Assembly (NCBI GenBank): GCA_958298945.1
Contig: OY282605.1
Span: forward strand, 22,422,811 to 22,486,810
From: Atherix ibis
Taxonomy: Eukaryota; Arthropoda; Insecta; Diptera; Athericidae
Direction: 5' to 3'
DNA length: 64,000 bases
Shown: piece after piece, positions 27,006-36,180 of the stretch
How the letters are laid out: the number at the start of each line of letters is the position of its first letter
Numbering within the stretch: position 1 is the first letter of the stretch
The notes under the pieces: generated by a model
The model's database searches: none
Told to the model about the DNA's origin: nothing
The model's input: only the letters and a program-made list of their open reading frames with translations
Made by a program: the position numbers and the translations under genes

Positions 27006-27985
27006 CGAGGTCTGTTCAAAAAGTATCGCGAATTTTGAATTTCCACGGGTTACGTATATTCTATTTCCGATTTTTTGTGGCGTTATATTGGTACCATTTT
27101 CAATGTTCAGTTAATTTTTGACCGCTGCTTAGCTTCCACATGTTTTGGCTCGTCTTCGATTTTTGCCCATTTTTTGACCAAAAATAGCATCGCATTAACA
27201 TTGTTAAGGAGCTGTTGTACTCTCTCCGCGACGACCCAAATTTGCTTCAGAGGGTCATAACTGATGACGAATCATGGCTTTATGGTTATGACGTAAAACC
27301 AAAGCTCAATCATGTCAATGGAAGCTGCCGCACGAGCCAAGACAGAAATAACCGCGCCAAGTTCGGTCGAATGTGAAGGTTTTGGTTGTAGTTTTCTTCC
27401 ATTGCAGGGGCGTGATGCATCATAAGTTAGAACGGTCAATAAGGAATATTACCAGCAAGTTATAAGGAAGTTGGTTGTAGTTTTCTTCCATTGCAGGGGC
27501 GTGATGCCACAGGGTAGAACGGTCAATAAGGAATATTACCAGCAAGTTATAAGGAAGTTGCGCGAAGCAATCCTCAAGAAACGGGAAGGGAATCCTTCCC
27601 GGATTTGTGGAAGAACAAAAATTGGCTTTGCACCATGATAACATCCCTGCTCACGCATCGTTGCTTGTGCGCGAATTTTTAACCAAAAACAACACACTAA
27701 TAATGCCGCAGCCACCGTATTTCCTAGATCTGGCTTTCTGTGACTTTTTCTTGTTCCCGAAACAGATTCTTTGATCCATTTTTTGGAATGGGCAAAAATC
27801 GAAGACCAGCCAAAACACATGCAAGCAAAGCAGTTGTCAAAAAATTAACTGAACATTCAAAATGGCCGAACTTATCGGCATAAGTGTGAGCCATGAGTAC
27901 CAACATAACGGAATAAAAAATCGAAAATCGAATATACGTAACCCGCGGAAATTCAAAATTCGCGATACTTTTTGAACAGACTTTG
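27006..27985 (+). mobile_element. Fold-back mariner (copy M2)
   Basis: Left end CGAGGTCTGTTCAAAAAG with TA at 27004-27005; right end 27960-27985 with TA at 27986-27987. The right about 210 bp (27775-27985) are the inverted 5' end of the same mariner (GGGCAAAAATCGAAGACCAG to CGTAACCCGCGGAAATTC), replacing the normal 3' end. The junction is at CCCGAAAC / AGATTCTTTGATC. The coding remnant lacks the DNA-binding half and reads VITDDESWLYGYD (first Asp), then LLVVVFFHCRG-like sequence, then the HHDN region. The same junction occurs in copy M3 at 39265. Confidence 0.85.
27382..27566 (+). repeat. 89-bp tandem duplication inside mariner M2
   Basis: TTGGTTGTAGTTTTCTTCCA through AACGGTCAATAAGGAATATT and CAAGTTATAAGGAAG occurs twice, starting at 27382 and 27471. 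Small differences next to CGTGATGC show that the copies have since diverged. It further disrupts the frame. Confidence 0.85.
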
Positions 27986-28107
27986 TATTTAATATGAAAT
28001 GGCAAGATTTTATAAATATTATAAAATAAAAATGTATTCAAAATCTAAATATAATTATTACTTTATTTAATTCATCTTTTTACAAAGTACAATTTTGGAT
28101 AATTCTT

Positions 28108-28590
28108 TATTATTATGTAAATCTTTTTCAATAAGTGGATTTTTATTTTAGATTATAGAAGAACTGGATAGGCCTTTACACAAAAATTCTATCCGAATTT
28201 TGTTGGCAATTCATTAGTAGTAGAATGCATACACATGCAAAATAACAGTTAAGTACCAAAATAACAATTTGAAAAAAAAAAACAACAAAAGTATGCAAGC
28301 ATTTCGGTATGCTACCACTTTCATAGAGAATGGCGTGTTAAAAAAGTCTACAAAAGTGAGGCGCTTGATATTTACGAAATAAATAAAAAATTTAAAATTT
28401 AAATGGAATTGCAGAAGATTAAATTATATTTTTCTTTGGAATAAGTGAATTAAAATGAATATAAATAATGCTTTTGCAATTCAATAAATTACTATTAAGA
28501 AAACTAGATATCAGTGAGTGTCATGTCTACATAAAAAAACTGGAAAATGCTGTATTATTATGTAAATTTTTTTCAATAAGTAGTTTTTTT
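28108..28590. mobile_element. Deleted second copy of the 16.8-kb element, between 40-bp direct repeats
   Basis: 28148-28172 repeats the left terminal sequence TTAGATTATAGAAGAACTGG. Parts corresponding to 17740-17850 and 17930-18045 of the larger copy follow. The right terminal repeat is missing. The copy is bracketed by direct repeats of about 40 bp, TATTATTATGTAAATCTTTT then TCAATAAGTGG at 28111 and TATTATTATGTAAATTTTTT then TCAATAAGTAG at 28553. These are too long for a target duplication, suggesting a segmental duplication or nesting in a pre-existing repeat. Confidence 0.6.
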
Positions 28591-29838
28591 CAGACAGAAA
28601 AAAAACTACAATCAATAATCATTTAACAAGCTTTAATAGTTCAATAAAGAAAAAATTCAATTTTTATGAAATAAATGCATTTAAAACAAATTAATTACTG
28701 AGCGTTAATTGAGAAATACTATTTTTTAAAAAAGAAATTCAAATGAAAAATAATCAAAAAAGTTGGCTATTTTCTTTGCTCTAATGAGAAGAGTTTCAAT
28801 TTGAAGAAACTTTCGAAATTTTCTAGCAATTATATTAAAAATAAATACCTTAAAAAAATTTGAGTAGTAGCTAGGGTTCAACACCTGAATCAATTTACAA
28901 AATATATATTTTTCCCGCTATCGAATTGAATGAATACAAAATAAAAAAAAAATGAAAAATACTTTCATGAGGCTATTAACCTTAGCGATATGCCAAATAT
29001 TTAAAAAGAGCCTCTCATATCATATAAAATTCTATAGACCATAGGCAATAAAATTGTCGAAACTTCCGAAGCTTCCGTATACAAAAATCTATTTCTGATT
29101 TTATGTGTACTCGTAGAACTATTCAAATACGAGTAGTTCAGATACATTCACAATTGCGGTAACAGTTTCATCAAAACTAAAAATAAATTTTCCGTAAATA
29201 ATTGAATGACTATTTTTAGCTTCAATACGGTTAACTATTAATAAGAAAATTATATCTGAATATCTGAAGTGGGTATATAGAAAGCTTATAATAGCCACTA
29301 AATCTGAACTTGATTTTGTACAGTAGTAACGAAAATGGTCATAAATTTGATTTGTAATTGAAAATAGAACAGAAATTAGGAAATTTAAAATTAATTTTCT
29401 TACGGAAAGTATTGACTAGCCAAAAGCTTATGAAAAGTATTTAGTCATTTTTCAGGAAAGTTTTTTTTGGAAGAAAATTATTATTACCGACGCCCATTAG
29501 CACTTGTGATGATGTACTAACAAGACGAGATCACCACACAACAACACAACAAATGGTTTCTTTTTCTTCCTCCATTTAGGTTAATATATTCACAGTTACG
29601 GTTACGGTTTGTTTTTTTTTTTTTTTTTTTTTTTCTTGTATACTCTTTTTTACCTTATAAAATAAAAAATTTCAGTATTTTTAATAGAAGAAATGAGCAA
29701 TTTTTCGTCAGAAATAAACATAAAATGAAATTATGTAAAAGGTAATTTACAAAATTCATAACGAAAAAAAAAGCAATCATTCTGTAAAGGTATTAATTAA
29801 AGCTAAAGACGCTTTAAAGATAGTTTTTTTTTATGTGA
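28591..29838. other. AT-rich sequence, no gene seen
   Basis: Poly(T) at 29608-29634. TACTCGTA at 29108 and TACGAGTA at 29128. No coding or element signal. Confidence 0.4.
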
Positions 29839-29949
29839 TACACTGCAGGCCAAAAGTATGTGACCACCTTGATAGGAAAATATTCTCTAAAAAACGAAAA
29901 CTTTTTTTTAAATTTTTTTTTATGTATAAATAACAATTTAAATAATTTA

Positions 29950-31100
29950 TTATACAGGATGGACCATTTAACAGTTGCATTTTACAAAGTAAATAAAAAA
30001 AAACTGGTGTATATTTTTTTAAATTTCCGGTTTTATTAGGAAGATTGAAACTTGAAATTTAAGAATGACTGTCACGGCTGGCCTTACAGTTCCCCATTCG
30101 TTCGACACAATTTTTCAGTACATTTTCGATTGTCTGAGCTTGTATCTCTTCAATGGCAACTTTGATTTCGTGTTTCAAGGCCTCAATTGTCTCTGGATGG
30201 CTTGCGTAAAATTTATCCTTAACGGCTCCTCACAGAAAATAATCCAACGGGCTCAAATCACAGCTCCGAGGCAGCCAATTGATATCAGAATTTCGGCTGA
30301 TTATTCGGTTTTCGAAAGCAGTGCCCAAAAGTTGGATTGTTATGTTGGCTGTGTGGCAAGTGACCCCGTTCTGTTGAAACCAAATGTCGTCCATGCCATT
30401 CTTTTCAACTTTTGGAAATAAAAATTCGTTGAGCATGGCACGATAGCGATCACCATTGACCGTAACGTCGGATCCTTCATCGTTTTCGAAGAAAAACGGG
30501 CCAATGATGTCTCTAGTCCAAAATCCGCACCAAACCGTGACTCGTCGTAGATGCATCGGCTTTTCCATATTGACGTATGGATTTTCTGAGCCTCAGATGC
30601 GACAATTTTGTTTGTTGCATACCCACCGAGGTGGAAATGGGACTCACCCGAAAAGATGTTATTTTTTTTAATCATCTTTTTCGGATGAGTCCCATTTCCA
30701 CTGTGGCTTTAGTTGTTGGACTAATTGAACTTTATAAGCTTTCATACTGAGGTCTTTGTGCAAAATACTCAACAAAGAAGTGCGGGAAATGTTTCATTCC
30801 TGAGAACGGTGACGAGTTGATGTTGATGGATGATCACGGACATTTTCAGCAACGGCGGCATATTATCGAGCTGCTTTGGCAACCAACAAACCAGTTTCGC
30901 GAACTCGCTTCACGAATTTGTCCACAAGTTAACGTGATGGCATTCGATCTTTGCTCACTTTTTTTTTTAAATTTCTCACAGTTTGGGTTGAAGACTCACC
31001 ACTTCTAAATATTTCCCATTTTTCTTCAAGCGTATGGATTACCATTTCGTAAAATTCTGACTTTCAACTAACCATCTGTCAATTTGTGATGACATTTATA
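29950..31100 (-). pseudogene. DD41D mariner-like transposase, nearly full length
   Basis: On the minus strand, the N-terminal part 31060-30720 is broken by stops (LEEKWEIFRSGESSTQTVRN, VRETGLLVAKAAR, SLLSILHKDLSM-K-YKVQLV). Then come NIFSGESHFHLGGYATNKIV (first catalytic Asp changed to Gly), VTVWCGFWTRDIIGPFFFEN, VTVNGDRYRAMLNEFLFPKV, DDIWFQQNGVTCHTA (second catalytic residue Asn) and NWLPRSCDLSPLDYFL. The spacing from that Asn to the Asp of PLDYF is 41 intervening residues, which defines the DD41D (rosa/Visitor-type) group. The C-terminal part follows in another frame to about 30060 (ENVLKNCVERMGN-like). A 28-bp-arm hairpin interrupts it at 30632-30700. Confidence 0.85.
30632..30700. repeat. 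Inverted duplication (28-bp arms) within the transposase
   Basis: TGGAAATGGGACTCACCCGA then AAAGATG (30632-30658) is repeated inverted at 30673-30700 with about 14 bp between. It duplicates the SGESHFH coding words on the opposite strand, so it arose after the transposase was in place. Confidence 0.85.
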
Positions 31101-31269
31101 AATAATATTTTGAGGTTAAGGTTTTGGTAGGGGGTTTATTTTTTTAGGGTCTTTAATTGACTCTAAAAATGAAATCAGTGTGGTGATAAAACGAAGGATT
31201 ATACTCGGCAATAGAACCTTATTTAGCTGAAGCAAAATATTTTAATGCAAAATAATTTCCTGATGTCGG

Positions 31270-31400
31270 CTTTAATTTATTACTTAATGGATGTGTTTTT
31301 AACAAGACGGTGCCACATGCCATACAGTCCGAGATTATAAAGCTGTATATTTTTGGGAAACACTTCATTACAGCTGCCATCTAAAATATCACCACAAGAA
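31270..31400 (+). pseudogene. Short DD41D transposase fragment
   Basis: Reads CF(stop)QDGATCHTVRDYKAV at 31294-31340, the second catalytic block with Asp kept (GAC, 31306-31308). Nothing else of the gene is recognisable around it. The opposite orientation to the neighbouring relic at 29.95-31.1 kb shows it is a separate copy. Confidence 0.6.
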
Positions 31401-31649
31401 AAAACCTCTTATAAAAAAAAAACATATTCCTATTTGGATCAATGAGTGCAGCCGACACCAACATAGAGGTAGATATCCTTGAACGGTTACTGGTAGCCAA
31501 AAGAGCCTACTTCAAAAATCCTCAAATTATTTCTAACAATAACATCAACACTAGTCTTGCCGGCCCTCATGTATTCTTCGAAGATCAATATTCTCAGCAA
31601 AAACCATTACGAATACTTCTCCGTATTCAAGACGAGGATCCATCAAAGC

Positions 31650-32040
31650 ATCGTCAATCCCCCTCTAACATATATGAAAATGGACGATGCCGGAACCTAT
31701 TAAAATCTAGTAGGCCATCTAGTTGTGGATAAAATCAAGCTCAATAGGCTGCGGTAAGCTGAATACTTAATCCGTATGGATATGGAAAATCCTACCCAGA
31801 AAGTCAGCAGTGGCTCCATTTGTGGTTCCAGAAGACGGGGTAGGTCTTTACTTTGATAGAGCGACAGTGTTAGCCCGGGCGCAAAAAATATGCTGTTAAT
31901 GTCGACGTAGGAGGAGACGGAACCGCAAAGCCTGGACGTCTGGAGTCCTAGCCTAGACTACACTGAATGATCTCCAAACGCGACAACCGGAAGTCCTGTC
32001 TAAGCCTGCTTGTCGCACCATCTATGATGATGAAGGTAGA
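31650..32040 (+). pseudogene. LINE C-terminal fragment, RTE-like
   Basis: KLNRLR(stop)AEYLIRMDMENP then QKV near 31738-31805, followed by GSRRRGR near 31830, resembles the WAGHVxRMDxxxxPxKV...G.RRRGRPxxRW module found C-terminal to RTE-type reverse transcriptases. The remaining part (31870-31960) gives only weak similarity. The preceding open frame 31442-31732 is not recognised and may be the upstream part in a decayed state. Assignment by motif only. Confidence 0.45.
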
Positions 32041-32089
32041 AATTTCATAAAGTTGTGTTCATAGAACCGTACCGGAACCCGTAGGAGTT

Positions 32090-32520
32090 TACGAGGATCT
32101 GATCCATCTAAAATTACTAATAAAAGCAAGGATCGCTTAATCTGCACTACTAGTAAAAGGAATCGGAGACTTATAGCCAGTGTGTCCAAAACTGTAAAAA
32201 GGCAATGGAGAACTCTCTTTTAAAAAATACAAAAAAAATTGGGCTTTATTCCCTCAATAATCCAGGACTTGGAAAATGTTCTTTGCAGATTTTTGAGTGA
32301 ATGTTGCAGATTTTTGGGTCTATAGAAAAAAATGCTGTCAAAGAAGAAGAAGAATTAACGTGCGTAGCAGTACTACAGAAAAAAATGCTATCGGAAGCTG
32401 TGGTGCCATCTATGAGGAAAACGGTGACTCTATTATGTTTTGGGTTTGCTTCTCTTAGTGCGGATTGAAGGAATTCTTAAAAAAGAAGTAAAATCTTAAC
32501 ATTTTAGTGACAAATAAAGC
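32090..32520 (+). pseudogene. Tc1-type transposase remnants
   Basis: SKITNKSKDRLICTTSKRNR then RLIASVSKTVKRQW (32104-32215) resembles the second helix-turn-helix region of Tc1 transposases, and EENGDSIMFWVCFS near 32415-32455 resembles the GGGSVMVWGCFS block. The region between is shortened and frameshifted, and the DDE triad cannot be traced. Its position just inside the right terminal repeat fits the Tc1-like element at 29841-32653. Confidence 0.5.
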
Positions 32521-32655
32521 TAAATAAAAGAAATTAACTTTTATTTATATAAAAAATAATAATTAATAAATAAATAATTTTTTATCGCTTGTTAATTTAT
32601 AAAATTTCCTTCCCAAAAACCGAAATGTTCTCGCATACTTTTGGCATGCAGTGTA

Positions 32656-34989
32656 TTTCGGTGTGGTTGGGCAGTTTGGTTGAATTATTTGATGTTTCAG
32701 GTTTGATTGGCGTAAATAATTGGCTCACATTTGCGCCTAGAATTTGAATTGACCGAAATTAAGGTGAATTTTCTTGAATGAAAATCTTTGGTTCGATGCA
32801 CACCATAAAACAGAATTAATTTCGTATGTGATTTTCGCACGCGCCAGCACATACAACCATTCATTCATTCGGATCTTTAATCATGTGCTTTGTAGATAAT
32901 ATTTTGTAAATGGGAGTCAGTGTTGAGATTTCATTGAAGAAAAACTTATTATATGATGATGTCCATTAATCAAGACGAACATAAAAGAAATCCTTCGAAA
33001 CACCATTTAACATCACTGTCACAAGAATAAGCATAGCGCAGCGGGTTGCAAATTTTAAATTGTCGACTAGCATCATCGCGTCAAGCACGTATATGAATAA
33101 ATCATAGAAGCAACTGCATTCGCATTATGGATAAGTATGCCCGCTCGCCCGTCTTTGAGATGGAAGAGAATCTTTATGGATTTACCTTTCGAAGATTCCG
33201 AGGACGAAGGACAACAAGAAAAAGTAGTCTCTGCCATGAAATGTCAACGACTTTGCTCCCAAAGCCTCCTTGATGAAATTCCGTCGTCAGATTTATTCTC
33301 AACTCAAGAACTTCATGATCGCTTGACTGGCTGCTTTTGCTTTCTTAACAACTTTATTCCGTGATTCCGTGATTCCATGACGACTCCTTCACTTAACAAC
33401 TGCCATACTACACTTTCCGAATGTATAAGTACTTGCGCCCGTTTAGCTGTTTATGGTGTGCAAATAAAGCTTTTAGAAAAAAAATTCTCGAACCGCACAG
33501 TCAGTATCGCACGGCATCACACCTGAAAGAAGCATAATTTATCATTTTGAATAGGCAGCAACTGGCACCTCAACTCACCTTCGGCTTTCTCATCTATCTC
33601 TAATACACTTTGCTTTGGCACTGCCATCAGATGCCATTATATTTAGTGTCGCTTACGTAACATGAACTTTATCAAAGGTAATCTTTTATTCCCAACGGTG
33701 AGAAAATACTGCATACCGTGTTAAATAAATAACAAAATACGAATTATACAATATTCCTATGTCCCCATATAGATAGATACCTGTACATATTACCATAGAT
33801 GAGAAGACAGTTAGTGTTGAGGCTAGATTAAACAAACAAAAAAAAAAAAAAACAAGAAAAAAGCCTCCCGAGTACATAGATTAGATTTTAGAGTCAATTT
33901 GCGTATTGTTTGGATCTGTGATGGGCCAAATGTGCGTTAAACACAAATGAATAGCATCCGCATTGCATATTGTACTCTTTATTCTATGGCATTTGATAAT
34001 ATTTGTACCTGGCCAGGTCAGGTTCGGGCCGCGACGTTTCAAATTTGATTTGCGGTAACAGTAACGGCCGGTATACCTGGGCTTGTATTATTACCTGAGC
34101 GGCTATGGGATTTCAAAAGCCCAAGAACAGTGTAACTATTTACTACTAATCCCAAAAGTGTAACAAATGAACACAAACTAAATCCTTTCAAATAATTTTC
34201 ACTAGTTTCAGTCGATAAATAAACGTTGTGCGGCCAGAACTATTATAGCTTGTGTAGTTTGCCAAAAAACTTCAACGTTCACTCAGCGATATATTTCGAT
34301 ATTTTAGAATTTTTCCATAGAATTATCTAATCAATGTGATGGACATTGATATCGAAAATGAAAAAAAAAAAACGAACAAATACTCGTATTGGCATCGAAT
34401 GCAATTTGCGATGGTTGCGGCGTCATTGCAACATTTCAGGTTAGGCCTTTGTCCGCCATATTGAAATCTGAACGAATGCTATTTGCTATTGGCTATTATC
34501 ATCATAAATTCAAATATTCTCAATATCATCATAATCAAAAATAAATAAATAAATATCGAAATACAAATTTCAGAGTATATTTTCAATTATACCAATTTTC
34601 AGCGAATAATAATAATAATAATAATAATAATAGTAACGATGGAGACAGCTGATATATTAAAGTTTGTTTAGGTGCAAGTAAGGATTTGGATCTGATCGAT
34701 TATATGAAATAATACAAATAAAGTCCCTCAATTGAGTTTATTTGCCTTCTCGACCTTGCCAATACTATGGACTTGGTTAAGTCCCATACTAACAGGGAAT
34801 GGGTTTTATTTCAATATTTTTTATTAAAAATTCCTTTAAAAAATTGGCAAAGTTAAAAAGGAGGTATCCAATTTATAGTTTGAAAAATAATATTAAAAAA
34901 AATATCTTTTTTATTTAAATTTTAATATAATTTTAAAAAAAATTATATTACTTATATCTTGCCATTAATATTAAAAAATATAATATATT
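32656..34989. other. Repeat-poor stretch, no gene identified
   Basis: Less repetitive and less AT-rich around 32700-34480 than the rest of the window. It contains the candidate frame at 33128-33364. (AAT)n at 34606-34631. From 34800 on it becomes AT-rich and repetitive. No host gene identified. Confidence 0.4.
33128..33364 (+). CDS. Unrecognised open frame, possible exon
   Basis: From an ATG at 33128, one frame reads MDKYARSPVFEMEENLYGFT then FRRFRGRRTTRKSS and stops after about 48 codons. The overlapping frame from 33137 reads on to 33364: LPFEDSEDEGQQEKVVSAMK, then QRLCSQSLLDEIPSSDLF. The acidic and serine-rich composition is unlike the nearby low-complexity frames. Neither frame matches a family that I know. 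An exon of a host gene is possible, with the true frame and boundaries unknown. Confidence 0.2.
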   Translation, partial: WISMPARPSLRWKRIFMDLPFEDSEDEGQQEKVVSAMKCQRLCSQSLLDEIPSSDLFSTQELHDRLTGCFCFLNNFIP

Positions 34990-35740
34990 AGATGACTTTT
35001 TTGTGTGTAGCTCAAAATTATTATTTTTAATCAAAAGCTTTTTGAGGTTATATTTGATGACTTTTTTTTCAGCCCGAAATTATTATTTTTAATTAAAAGC
35101 TTTTAAATATTTGAATTTAAAAAAATCAAAAATATTAATTTTTTTATTCTTTTTAGGATTTAATTTTTATACAATCTAATTTTTTTCTATCAATTTTTTT
35201 CTATCAATTTTTTTCTATCAACTTTTTTCTATCAACTTTATTCTATCAACTTACATATAAAAGCTTATCCAATTTGTAGTTTGGAAAAAAATATTTAAAA
35301 AAAATACGTTTTTAATTCAAATTTTGATAAATATTATTTTAGAATTATATTAATTATATCTTGCCATTATTTATAAAATATAATATAAAGTAAATAATTG
35401 CTGGAAAAGTTCTTTTAGTACTCAATTTTTTCGAAATTATATTTAATGACTTTTTTGCACATTTCACAAATTTAAATTATTATTTTTGTCATATTTAAAT
35501 TTTAGGAAATTAAAAATATTAATTTTTTCATATCTTTTAAGATCTAAATTTTTACACAATCTCATTTTTTCTATGAACTTTTTTCTATTAACTTATATAA
35601 AAAAGCTTATAGAATTTGTAATTTTGAAAAAAAATTTAAAAAAAAAGAACATTTTTAATTCAAATTTTGACTAAAATTTTTTGCAATTATATTTTCTAAA
35701 TTCTGTCATTATTTCGAAAAAAAAAGTTTATTTTTAAAAA
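34990..35740. repeat. AT-rich degenerate repeats with a TTTTTTCTATCAA minisatellite
   Basis: A block of about 300 bp (ACTTTTTT..., AAATTATTATTTTT, AATCAAAAATATTAATTTTT, AAAGCTTAT..AATTTGTA) recurs about two to three times between 34990 and 35640. Inside it, TTTTTTCTATCAA repeats five to six times at 35180-35252 and in a short form at 35563-35590. Confidence 0.6.
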
Positions 35741-35749
35741 AATGCCAAA

Positions 35750-36180
35750 AAATTTCTTGCAGGACTCGATTTTTTTGAGGTAATTATTAATGACTTTTTG
35801 CACAGTTTTCGGGTTGTAATTCGGTCATTATTTGATGTATATTTGTTTTTAGAAACTCCAAATTTATGGGATTTTCTTTATAAGCATTATGTTTATGTAA
35901 TTTTACAAAAAAATATCCTTTGAGGCCAATTTGAAGTCGAAATTACCCGTCCTAGAAATTTTTCGCACATTTATGGCAAAAATTTGTCATGTTCTGTAAA
36001 TTTTGGTACCGTCCAGATTTGAATATTTAATATAGTAGGTAATCATACCGTCATAGCTCTCAGAATTGACGAAAATCTTTCCTATTTCTCTTCATTTTCA
36101 AAGAATTATGGGCAAATGACCAAAGTGCAGCCTAGAAAGTCATTAAGGCATTTGCATAGTCAATAGTACATTTTTTCAGC
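35750..36180 (-). pseudogene. Highly decayed DD41D transposase relic
   Basis: The minus strand gives IFVNSESYDGMI near 36080-36045 (the VNSERY..MI motif), IKYSNLDGTKIYR (matching the PK...LD.MW region), ISRTGNFDF near 35960 and NWPQRI-like words in another frame. Stop codons are frequent. Family by motif order and shared words with 45.5-46.0 kb. Confidence 0.45.

Larger units (their letters stand above)
29841..32653 (+). mobile_element. Tc1-like transposon carrying nested insertions
   Basis: Left end 29841 CACTGCAGGCCAAAAGTATG then TGACCACC; right end, inverted at 32625-32653, CACTGCATGCCAAAAGTATG then CGAGAAC. Both are preceded by TA (29839-29840, 32654-32655). Remnants of a Tc1-type transposase lie at 32090-32520 near the right end. 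The rest of the 2.8 kb is filled with a minus-strand DD41D relic, a second DD41D piece and an RTE-like LINE tail. A simple Tc1 element would be about 1.6 kb, so the interior is a nest. Pairing of the two ends as one element is an inference from matching sequence and TA flanks. Confidence 0.6.

Noticed and set aside
27536..27820. Minus-strand frame across mariner M2 as an independent gene
   Set aside because: Antisense of the transposase plus the inverted 5' end; the same shadow appears in M1 and M3.
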